NCBI GenBank assembly: GCA_934667845.1
Contig: CAKUMQ010000005.1
Location: forward strand, 1 to 64,000
Length of the DNA: 64,000 nt
Direction of reading: 5' to 3'
DNA from: an uncultured Eubacteriales bacterium
GTDB lineage: Bacteria > Bacillota > Clostridia > Oscillospirales > Acutalibacteraceae
The position numbers and the translations under genes were made by a program. How positions within the stretch are numbered: position 1 is the stretch's first letter; every line of letters starts with the position of its first letter. Below are positions 8,206 to 16,005 of this stretch, piece by piece. A model generated the notes under the pieces. The model was not told the origin of the DNA, did no database searches, and worked only from the letters and a program-made list of their open reading frames with translations.

Positions 8206-9585
8206 TTATCCTATCTTATCGGCATTCCATCCGGTGATGCGTTCGATCAGCGGAATCAGCTTCTCCGCCATCCGCTTATGGGTCAGCGCCGAGGGGTGCC
8301 CATCCAGCCCCACCGTATCCGCCTTTTGGGCGTCAAGCGGCTGGAAATACACATCGGCAAGCCCTTCGGCATTTAATGTCTGTACCATATTCTCAAATGC
8401 AGACATATACTTGCGTCCCATGACCCCGTATGCCCAGATAATGGCTGCCCGGGGATATTTTGAACGGATCAGACGAATAAAATCGCCGGCAGCCGCTGCG
8501 GCCTCTGCCTCGGAAACACCTACCGCCTCATCGTTTGTTCCCAGATTGATGATCACCACATCCGGCGTCCAATCAAAGCCGTAGTCTCTGCCCTTATCCT
8601 TGTTATAGTCCGTTTTCAGGAAGATCGACTGCATGACCCCGGGGGTGCGGTCTGCATTCTGTCTGATCCCGTAGGTCGAACAGCCCAGGATCTGGTTCTG
8701 GGCATGAAATGCCCGGGAAAGATAGGCGCCGTAGGTCTTGTTGCCGTTGTGCATATGCTGGTTTTGAGGATCCGTAAGCAGGGTATACTCCTTGTCCGTA
8801 CCGAAGCCCGCCGTAATGCTGTCCCCGATCACCAGGATCTTCCGCTCCGGCATCGGTGCAGGCGCCGAAAAGCTGCCGTTTTTCGAGGTGGTCAGCCGTC
8901 GGAAGCCGGTAGACGCCCACCGCTCCGTAGCCTTTTCCACCTTTACCGTATGTATGCCGTCGCTCAGATCTTTCGCCAGATCGACCGCCCCGTTTTGATC
9001 CACGGCAATCTTATAGGGCTCTTTCCCGTCTACATACACATTCCAATACTGACAAACGGAAGAATTGACCTGCACTTCCGTCTGCAAATACGTTCCCGTA
9101 AAGGTGACCTCAAAGCCGGAGCAGGTCCACCCGAACCACGGTGTAGAATCCCATCTGTTCCCCTCCCAGTAGACCCGCCCGTACAGATTCACCAGCGTCG
9201 GGTCGTCAAAAGCATATGTCGCCCTGCGTGCCGCCGCGGCGGTGGTTACGTTCGTCTGTTTTGCCGTATGCACGGTAATCTCCCCCTTTGTCCCGGCAGC
9301 AGTCGGTCTTGTTTCCGTAAGCCGATCGTCAGACGACCGATCATCCCCCGTGGCCGGAGAGGCAGATCTTTCCGTACCGGCGGAGGCGGCGGTCTCCGTC
9401 CCGGCCGTTGTCCCCGCCGTATGCTCCGCATTCGTCGGGCCGACGGTCTCCCCCGTTCCGTCCGTGGCGGCGGCGGAAACAGCGCTGCTGCCGGCTGCCT
9501 CCGGCTCCTTTTTGCAGCCCGCCGATGTCAGCAGCAGACAGCCCGCGAACAGCAGCGACAAAAGCCTTATACACCTCATTTTCAT
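8206..9585 (-). CDS. CE2-like SGNH carbohydrate esterase lipoprotein, paralogue (459 aa)
   Basis: Lipobox TSAGC (Cys24), a long low-complexity linker (about 25-125), the CE2 jelly-roll domain (NLYGRVYWEGNRWDSTP), and an SGNH domain with GDSITAG (Ser256), INLGTNDEA and DGHPSALTHK for the catalytic His. It is predicted to be an extracellular sugar deacetylase like its neighbour. The start is taken at 9585, preceded by GGAGGAAGG; an ATG two codons later is also possible. Two esterases side by side suggest that the target glycan carries acetyl groups at more than one position, which is inference. Confidence 0.85.
   Translation of the reverse strand: MKMRCIRLLSLLFAGCLLLTSAGCKKEPEAAGSSAVSAAATDGTGETVGPTNAEHTAGTTAGTETAASAGTERSASPATGDDRSSDDRLTETRPTAAGTKGEITVHTAKQTNVTTAAAARRATYAFDDPTLVNLYGRVYWEGNRWDSTPWFGWTCSGFEVTFTGTYLQTEVQVNSSVCQYWNVYVDGKEPYKIAVDQNGAVDLAKDLSDGIHTVKVEKATERWASTGFRRLTTSKNGSFSAPAPMPERKILVIGDSITAGFGTDKEYTLLTDPQNQHMHNGNKTYGAYLSRAFHAQNQILGCSTYGIRQNADRTPGVMQSIFLKTDYNKDKGRDYGFDWTPDVVIINLGTNDEAVGVSEAEAAAAAGDFIRLIRSKYPRAAIIWAYGVMGRKYMSAFENMVQTLNAEGLADVYFQPLDAQKADTVGLDGHPSALTHKRMAEKLIPLIERITGWNADKIG
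9371..9489. repeat. linker repeat copy 2
   Basis: Counterpart of the repeat at 7939-8054. Direct, same-strand repeats about 1.4 kb apart; long stretches match base for base. Confidence 0.85.
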
Positions 9586-9604
9586 AAAAGCACCTTCCTC
9601 CCGT

Positions 9605-11140
9605 TCACCCCAGCCCCAGGCTCTCGGCAAGTCCGGCGGCAATGACCATATGGATGCTTGTGGCGGTCGTCATGAGCTTGTCATGCGTCCAGCCCATTTT
9701 TCCCCACGGCGTATTGGCATCCTCTGCGGGCCCGCTCCAGGACGCACTGTAATACCCGTCTGCGGTACGGGCATTGCCGTAGATCGCATTTGCCGTATCA
9801 TTCAGGATGCGGATATCTTTCTTCTGCAACCCGGGAAGCGTCAGCACCTCCGTCACAAACTGACGGACAAATGCGGCGTTTGTCCAGCCGTCGCCGGCAT
9901 CCACAAGCACGCCGTTTTTCACCAGATACGGATTGTCAAAGACGGCGCGCACCGTTCTCTGCGCCCGCTCCCGGTATTTTTTATCCCCGGTCAGCTCATA
10001 CATCCGCACATGAAGCACGCTCATGCCCATCGTTCCGCCCAGAAATACCGCGCTGTTTCCCTCGTCTATCCGGTTGGGATTCTCCGCTTCCTCGGGTCCC
10101 TGAAAGATCCTGCCGCCGGTACGCCCCATGTTGATATTGAACCAATACAGCATATCGTCACAAAAGCCGGTTTTCTTCTGCCCGTTTGTCAGGGTGTAGG
10201 CATATTCCCCGTCGCGGAGAAACGTCTCTTCCGCCCAGTTATACAGGGTGATCGTGTTCTGCTTCAGCGTATCGTCCCTGCGGTATTTGAGATAATCAAA
10301 AGCCGCCAGCATCGTGCTGGCCACATGGGTGGCGGAATGGCGGGTCGTTTCGTCGCTGGGGTCATGGTCATACAAAAGCCCCTTGGACAGATCGCCGTTT
10401 TTCCAGAACGCATAGGTGTTGCGGATCAGGTCTCCCGCCGCATCCAGCGCAAAGGTATCTCCGGTGTATTCGTACACCAGCATATACAGCATCGCGTTCC
10501 AACCGGCATCGTCCTGCGCCGTGTGGAAATACTCCGGCACCGTCACATACGCATCGTAGGCGGGATAGCATGCGCGGATATACGCCCATTCGGACACAAT
10601 ACGGTTTCTGATCTCCTTGTATCCGGTCGCCTTATACAGGCTGTCCATGGCAAAAATCGCCATCGCATGCTCCCAAAGAAAGCCCATCTTATCCGCCGGG
10701 AGACCGTTTTGGGTGGCGATCAGATGTCCCGTTTTGGCATTGCCCGTCCACCAGTTATCCAGCAGATCCTGATAGGCGCTCAGCGCCAGCTGTACCATCT
10801 CGCCGCCCGTCACCGACGGCTTGGGCACTGTGGGCGTAAACTCCGTGGCAGCCGTTGTTTTACCGGTCGCGGCAGAGCGGTCGGTTTTTGCAGTCGTCGG
10901 CTTCTTCGTACCGGCAGAGCTGCCGGCGGCAGTTGCTGCCGCAGTCCCCGTCGTGCCTGCGGAATTTGTCGTTTCCGCCCCGGCGGCGGTCGTCGCCAAA
11001 GCAGAACTGCCGCTGCCGCTGCTGCTCCTGCTTGCCTCCGTCTGACTGTCGGCATCCGGCTCCTTTACGCAGGCGGCTGACGCCAGCAGCAGACAGGCAG
11101 ATAACCACATCGCCAAGACCTTTACCAGACTTTTTTTCAC
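9605..11140 (-). CDS. GH76-like lipoprotein (511 aa)
   Basis: Lipobox LASAAC (Cys24), a Ser/Thr/Ala linker (about 30-110), then a GH76-like (alpha/alpha)6 catalytic domain with HTAQDDAGW (Asp210-Asp211) and the C-terminal block GYYSASWSGPAED. A surface endo-acting alpha-mannanase is the most likely role, releasing oligosaccharides for the importers encoded just upstream. The start is a GTG at 11140, eight bases after AGAAGG; an earlier GTG at 11149 overlaps that ribosome binding site and is less likely. It shares its domain with the cytoplasmic copy at 4372-5568. Confidence 0.82.
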   Translation of the reverse strand: MKKSLVKVLAMWLSACLLLASAACVKEPDADSQTEASRSSSGSGSSALATTAAGAETTNSAGTTGTAAATAAGSSAGTKKPTTAKTDRSAATGKTTAATEFTPTVPKPSVTGGEMVQLALSAYQDLLDNWWTGNAKTGHLIATQNGLPADKMGFLWEHAMAIFAMDSLYKATGYKEIRNRIVSEWAYIRACYPAYDAYVTVPEYFHTAQDDAGWNAMLYMLVYEYTGDTFALDAAGDLIRNTYAFWKNGDLSKGLLYDHDPSDETTRHSATHVASTMLAAFDYLKYRRDDTLKQNTITLYNWAEETFLRDGEYAYTLTNGQKKTGFCDDMLYWFNINMGRTGGRIFQGPEEAENPNRIDEGNSAVFLGGTMGMSVLHVRMYELTGDKKYRERAQRTVRAVFDNPYLVKNGVLVDAGDGWTNAAFVRQFVTEVLTLPGLQKKDIRILNDTANAIYGNARTADGYYSASWSGPAEDANTPWGKMGWTHDKLMTTATSIHMVIAAGLAESLGLG

Positions 11141-11201
11141 AAAACACACCTTCTTTGATCATGAATTTTCCGATATCTTCCGCATCCTGCCCTCTTCCCC
11201 G

Positions 11202-14129
11202 CTAATTAAACCGCAGGGTGTGGATCTCGTAAGGTCCGAACCGGAGCGAAACCGTCTCCCCACATACGGGCAGGGTCATGAGCGGATCCTCCAGCATATC
11301 CGTCAGCACGCAGCGCTGCATCCCTTTTATCCGGATCCCGGCGTGAACCGCGACGCCGGACGATTCATACACCCGCAGAATATAGCCGTCGCCGTCCTCT
11401 GCCTGCTTCATCGCCTCCACCATAACGGTGGGTGCGTCTATCTGAATATACGGGGCAAGGGCTTTGTCTCCTCCACATGCCACCGGCGGGCGGTTGAGGT
11501 GTTCGCAGACAGCCGCCACGCCGCCGTCGACCGTATTGCCCATATGGGGATACAGCGTATAGGTGAAGGTATGCACGCCCTTATCCGCATTTTCACCCGG
11601 CCACATCGGGGAACGCAGAAGACAGATATCCAGCCGGTTATTCCGGATGCTGTACCCGTACTTGCTGTCACTCATCACGGAGACGCCGTATCCCGCCTCT
11701 GCCAGATCCACATACCGCGGGGCGCAGATCTCAAATTTTTCCGCATCCCACGGCGTGTTATCATGGGTGGGACGGTTCAGCTGACCGAACTGAATACCGC
11801 ATACCGCTTCCGTGCAGGCCATGGCGACAGCAAAGCCCGTGCGAAGCATTTTCTTTGTCTCGCGCCAGTCCACCGTGGTGACAAACCGCAGCTCTCTCTC
11901 GTCCGCAGTCAGGATCACATCCTGGCGGATCACCGAATCGCCATAGCGGTATTCGCTGCGCCGGATCGCCTGCGGACCGTCTGTTATAAGCTCCGTTTTC
12001 GTCAGTGTGAAATACTCCCTCGCGCGGGACCAGTATTCCACCGGCAGCTCCCAGGCGTCCGCGTCGTCCGGATATACCGCAAAGCGGTTGGCGGGGCAGC
12101 CGGGTCTGAGCAGCTCCCGCATCGCCTCCTTGTCGTAGACCGAAGCGATCGCACCGTCCTCCGTAAAGGTCACCCGCAGGCTGTCGTTTTCAAAGCCCTC
12201 CAGCACAGCCTCCTGCGCGCTGCGGGCAACAGTGGCAAAAGGCGCCGCCGTGACCCGGTACCACCTGCCGTCCCGCTTTTCCCAGCCGCGATACGGCGCC
12301 GAGGTCAGGTTGAGGCTTCCGCAGCCGAGAGCAGCGGCAGCTTTCCGGGTAATTTCCTCCAGCTCACCCAGCAGCACCGCATATTCCGTCTCTGCCTCCT
12401 CATAAACGCGGGCAATACCGGAGCCGGGCAAAATATCGTGGAACTGCAAGAACAGGATCCGTTTCCAGATGCGCTCCAGCTCCTTTGCGGGATAAGCCGC
12501 CCCGGTCTCACGGGCTGCCATCGTGCACAGGATCTCCGCGTTGCGCACTGCCGTTTCGGCGCGGCGGTTTTGCTGCTTTGTTCTGGCCTGGGAGGTCAGC
12601 GTGCCCTGGTGATACTCAAAATACAGCTCCCCGCACCATGTGGCAAGCCGATCACTCTTTTCAGCCAGCCGGTCGTAAAACTCCTGCACCGTCCCGGTGC
12701 GCACCGGCGGCAGCTGATCAAAATTTTTCAGGCGTTTCAGACGCTCCAAATGCTCCCGGCCGGCGCCGCCGCCACCGTCCGAGCGGCCAAACAGCAGCAG
12801 CGCCTCGTCGCAGATCCCGGCATCCCTGTAATGATCCTGCGCATATATCAGATCCTGCGGGCGCACCTTGCTGGCATAGTCGTCCGCCGGGGTCATGTGC
12901 ACCAGCACCCGGCTGCCGTCGATGCCCTGCCAGTGAAAATTGTGATGCGGGAGCCGGTTGGTGTTCATTGACAGCTTGTTGGTGAAAAAATACGGCACAT
13001 CGCACTTCTTCAATATCTGCGGCAGTGCCGCCGTATAGCCGAACACATCGGGCAGCCACAGCACGCGGACGTCCTTGTGAAACTCCTTCCGGAAAAACGC
13101 CTTTCCGTACACGATCTGGCGGATCAGCGCCTCGCCTCCGGACAGGTTGGTGTCCGCCTCCACCCACATAGCCCCCTGAATATCCCAGCGCCCTTTAGCT
13201 ATCTGCTCCCTGATCTGCGCATACAGCCCCGGGTAGCGGTCCTTCATCCACTGGTACAACAGCGCCTGCGATGCGCCGAAAATGTAGTCCGGATACCGCT
13301 CCATCATGCGCAGGGCTGTGGAAAAGGTCCGGGCGCCCTTGCGCACGGTCTCCCGCTCCGGCCACAGCCATGCCAGATCCAGATGGGCATGCCCCACCGC
13401 CACCAGCGTCACCGGGGCAAACCCGTTATGCGCCTCCAGCGCCGGCAGAAGAATTTCATGCGCTTTCTCCAGCTCCGCGGGAGAATAGGCGGCCAGAACG
13501 GAAACGGCGTCCTTCATGATCTGAAACAGCCTTCGGGCACGGGCTGTTTCCGGCTCCAGCGTCCCCCAGGCATCGTACAGAACCTCCAGGTCGTAATACA
13601 GCTGAATGACCGTCTCGTTAACGACCGAAATATTGGCAAGCGCCAGCACGCCGTTGTCCGCATAGCCGCCCACCAGATCGTTGCAGCCTCCGTCGACCCA
13701 GATATCCACCGTCCGCCCGTCCTTTACGCACAGCTTGGCGGGGATCTCACGCTTTGCGCTGCAGCCCCACCAGGGGTCATGCACACAGTGGAGATTTGTC
13801 AGCCCGATCACCGGCGTTCCGTCTTCATCCACCAGCAAGCCCTCGCCGGACAGATCTATGCGGATCACCAGCTCCTCCGGGGTATACCCGTCCGGAATAC
13901 GCCCGCGAAAACGGAACCAACCGCAGTCAAACAGCTCTCCCCAGGATTCGCCGATCTTCAGCTTCCGGTATGCGCCGGTGCGCCGCTGCGCAAAGGGCAG
14001 CGGCTCCTTTGACCAGAACAGCTCGCAGTCCAGCTCCGCCACGGGGGTATACATCCGCAGCTGCAGCTGTTCCAGCGCTTCCTCAATGCAGCCTTTCCAG
14101 GACTTATCATAAAAACGCTTTGCACACAT
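11202..14129 (-). CDS. GH38 alpha-mannosidase (975 aa)
   Basis: Second GH38 enzyme. Metal-site motif GHAHLDLAWLW (His247, His249, Asp251), nucleophile motif WLPDVFGYTAALPQIL (Asp361), a metal-site-like DGGGG region, and C-terminal beta domains ending LRFGPYEIHTLRF as in typical family members. The N-terminal beta domain occupies about residues 1-200. There is no signal peptide, so it is cytoplasmic. The start is supported by AAGGAG, and the upstream permease stop (TAG) lies inside that ribosome binding site, so translation is coupled. It differs clearly from the other GH38 in its N-terminal region, suggesting a different linkage or chain-length preference. Confidence 0.94.
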   Translation of the reverse strand: MCAKRFYDKSWKGCIEEALEQLQLRMYTPVAELDCELFWSKEPLPFAQRRTGAYRKLKIGESWGELFDCGWFRFRGRIPDGYTPEELVIRIDLSGEGLLVDEDGTPVIGLTNLHCVHDPWWGCSAKREIPAKLCVKDGRTVDIWVDGGCNDLVGGYADNGVLALANISVVNETVIQLYYDLEVLYDAWGTLEPETARARRLFQIMKDAVSVLAAYSPAELEKAHEILLPALEAHNGFAPVTLVAVGHAHLDLAWLWPERETVRKGARTFSTALRMMERYPDYIFGASQALLYQWMKDRYPGLYAQIREQIAKGRWDIQGAMWVEADTNLSGGEALIRQIVYGKAFFRKEFHKDVRVLWLPDVFGYTAALPQILKKCDVPYFFTNKLSMNTNRLPHHNFHWQGIDGSRVLVHMTPADDYASKVRPQDLIYAQDHYRDAGICDEALLLFGRSDGGGGAGREHLERLKRLKNFDQLPPVRTGTVQEFYDRLAEKSDRLATWCGELYFEYHQGTLTSQARTKQQNRRAETAVRNAEILCTMAARETGAAYPAKELERIWKRILFLQFHDILPGSGIARVYEEAETEYAVLLGELEEITRKAAAALGCGSLNLTSAPYRGWEKRDGRWYRVTAAPFATVARSAQEAVLEGFENDSLRVTFTEDGAIASVYDKEAMRELLRPGCPANRFAVYPDDADAWELPVEYWSRAREYFTLTKTELITDGPQAIRRSEYRYGDSVIRQDVILTADERELRFVTTVDWRETKKMLRTGFAVAMACTEAVCGIQFGQLNRPTHDNTPWDAEKFEICAPRYVDLAEAGYGVSVMSDSKYGYSIRNNRLDICLLRSPMWPGENADKGVHTFTYTLYPHMGNTVDGGVAAVCEHLNRPPVACGGDKALAPYIQIDAPTVMVEAMKQAEDGDGYILRVYESSGVAVHAGIRIKGMQRCVLTDMLEDPLMTLPVCGETVSLRFGPYEIHTLRFN

Positions 14130-14134
14130 GGTTA

Positions 14135-15049
14135 CTACTCCTTGACCCCTGAGCTGGTCATCGTTTCAATAATGCTGTTCTGCGTAAACATAAACACCAC
14201 GATAGGCACCAAAGCCATAACGACCGACATGGCGGAAGCCACACCGGCGCGGGCGATGCCGCCCGCCACGATCTGCGAGATCGCGTAAGGAAATGTTTTC
14301 AGCTGTTCACTGTAGATCAACGTGCCCGGCTGAGTGTTCCAAAGCGTCTGCACCGAAAACACCATCAGTGTCAGCCAGGCGGGCCGCACCTGGGTCATCA
14401 CGATCTTCCAGAAGATCGTCCACTCGCCCGCGCCGTCGATCCGGGCTGCCTCCAGTATGGAATCGTAGATCTGCTCCATGAACTGCTTCATCAGATACAG
14501 TCCGAAGGTGCTGCCCATAGCCGGAATGATCACCGCCCACACCGTATCCACAAGCCCCAGCCTGATCATAATGAGATAGCTGGGCACACTGGTCACGGAG
14601 GCGCCGAACATCAGGGAGAAGAAAATGAGCTTAAACAGGAACTTTGCACCGGGGAAAGGGATCTTGGCCAGAGCGTATGCACACATCGAGGCTAAAACGA
14701 TCTGCCCCAGCGAACCGAGCACGGTGATCAGAACCGTGTTGAACAGATACCGGGAGATCGGCACCCAGGAGTTCTGCATCAGCTCGAACAGATCGGCATA
14801 GTTGGTCAGCACAGGGTTGCGCGGAAACAGGGGCGGCGGAAAGATCCATAATTCGTTCAGCGGCTTGAACGAGTTGCTGATCGCATAGATAAAGGGCAGG
14901 GCTGTAAACAGACCCAAGAGGAAAACAAACAGAAAAACGATGAAATTGCCGCCGTGGGAGCGGTTGACTTTTGCTTTCTTTATCAGGTGATGCCGGTGAA
15001 AACGGACGGCATTTCCCCCGTTTTGCCCGGCAGCGACTGTATTTCTCAT
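14135..15049 (-). CDS. CUT1 sugar ABC transporter permease, UgpE/LplC type (304 aa)
   Basis: Six-helix inner-membrane permease with the EAA loop EAARIDGAGEWTIFWKIVMTQVRPA-like segment (about residues 200-222), which docks the ATPase. The first helix is FIVFLFVFLLGLFTALPF. The best start is the ATG at 15049, nine bases after GAGGAGG; a GTG at 15067 overlapping the previous stop is possible but less likely. It pairs with the permease encoded immediately upstream. Confidence 0.88.
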   Translation of the reverse strand: MRNTVAAGQNGGNAVRFHRHHLIKKAKVNRSHGGNFIVFLFVFLLGLFTALPFIYAISNSFKPLNELWIFPPPLFPRNPVLTNYADLFELMQNSWVPISRYLFNTVLITVLGSLGQIVLASMCAYALAKIPFPGAKFLFKLIFFSLMFGASVTSVPSYLIMIRLGLVDTVWAVIIPAMGSTFGLYLMKQFMEQIYDSILEAARIDGAGEWTIFWKIVMTQVRPAWLTLMVFSVQTLWNTQPGTLIYSEQLKTFPYAISQIVAGGIARAGVASAMSVVMALVPIVVFMFTQNSIIETMTSSGVKE

Positions 15050-15063
15050 AGGTAACCGCCTCC

Positions 15064-15996
15064 TCACTGGCCGACTTTGCCGATCAGATTCTGGAAGAAC
15101 CTGTTCGCCGCCACCATCAGCACAAACAGGACTGTGGCGATCGTGCAGGCATAGCCCATCTCCAAACGGACATTGGCGCTGTCATTCAGATGGTGCATCA
15201 TCGTCCAGGCGACATAGTTTGTGCTGGGCGTTCCGCACAGGATATCGATAGCCGGACCGATATTGAACGCGCCGGTAATGCTGGTGACCGCCGCAAACAG
15301 AAGCTGGGGACGGATGTACGGCAGGGTGATATACCACAGCTCCTGCCAGCGGTTGCGGATCCCGTCCACTGCCGCCGCCTCAAACAGCGTGCGGTCCACA
15401 TTCTGAAACCCGGCGATCAGCACCAGAAAGCTGGTGCCGAGACTCGACCAGAGCAAAATGAAGATCAGCGTGCCCACGATATACTTTTCGTCGGTCAGCC
15501 AGGCGACAGGCGAGGTGAGAATGCCGACCTTCATCAGATAGGAATTGAGGATGCCGTAGGCGTCGCTGCTGAAGATCAGCTGCCATACATAATAGATGTT
15601 CGCCAGCGTCGGCGCATAAAAGAGCAGGGTCAGCACCGACCGGACTCCGGGCGAAAAATCGTTGAGGAACCACGCCAGCAGCAGCGACAGCAGATAGCCG
15701 ACCGGACCGGTGATGGCGGCAAACAGCAGCGTGTTCTTGAAAGAGGTCAAAAACAGACTGTCCTTGAGGATCAGCTGCCTGTAATTTTCCAGCCATATCC
15801 ATTTGGCAGGCTGAAGCGCGTTGAACGAGGTAAAGCTGTAGAATACCGCCATCAGCACCGGTATCAGGGTGAATACGACGAATATAAGCGTAAACGGCAG
15901 GGCGAAAAAGTAGCCGTGCTTATACTTTAAGACCCGGCGCCATGTATAGCCCGCCCTTTGTGTAAAGCCGATCCGGTTTTGTTCTCTCTGTTTCAT
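15064..15996 (-). CDS. CUT1 sugar ABC transporter permease, UgpA type (310 aa)
   Basis: Membrane-spanning half of a carbohydrate importer: basic N-terminus, first helix FFALPFTLIFVVFTLIPVL, and an EAA-type loop EAAAVDGIRNRWQELWYITLP. Its start follows GAGGTC and lies ten bases after the stop of the large solute-binding protein, so the three genes form a transport unit. No ATPase gene is near; CUT1 systems of this type commonly share an MsmX-like ATPase. Confidence 0.9.
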   Translation of the reverse strand: MKQREQNRIGFTQRAGYTWRRVLKYKHGYFFALPFTLIFVVFTLIPVLMAVFYSFTSFNALQPAKWIWLENYRQLILKDSLFLTSFKNTLLFAAITGPVGYLLSLLLAWFLNDFSPGVRSVLTLLFYAPTLANIYYVWQLIFSSDAYGILNSYLMKVGILTSPVAWLTDEKYIVGTLIFILLWSSLGTSFLVLIAGFQNVDRTLFEAAAVDGIRNRWQELWYITLPYIRPQLLFAAVTSITGAFNIGPAIDILCGTPSTNYVAWTMMHHLNDSANVRLEMGYACTIATVLFVLMVAANRFFQNLIGKVGQ

Positions 15997-16005
15997 AGGC
16001 TGACC

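Noticed and set aside
11220..12971. Long plus-strand open frame opposite the second GH38 gene
   Set aside because: Same reasons: antisense to a motif-rich enzyme and with shadow-frame composition.
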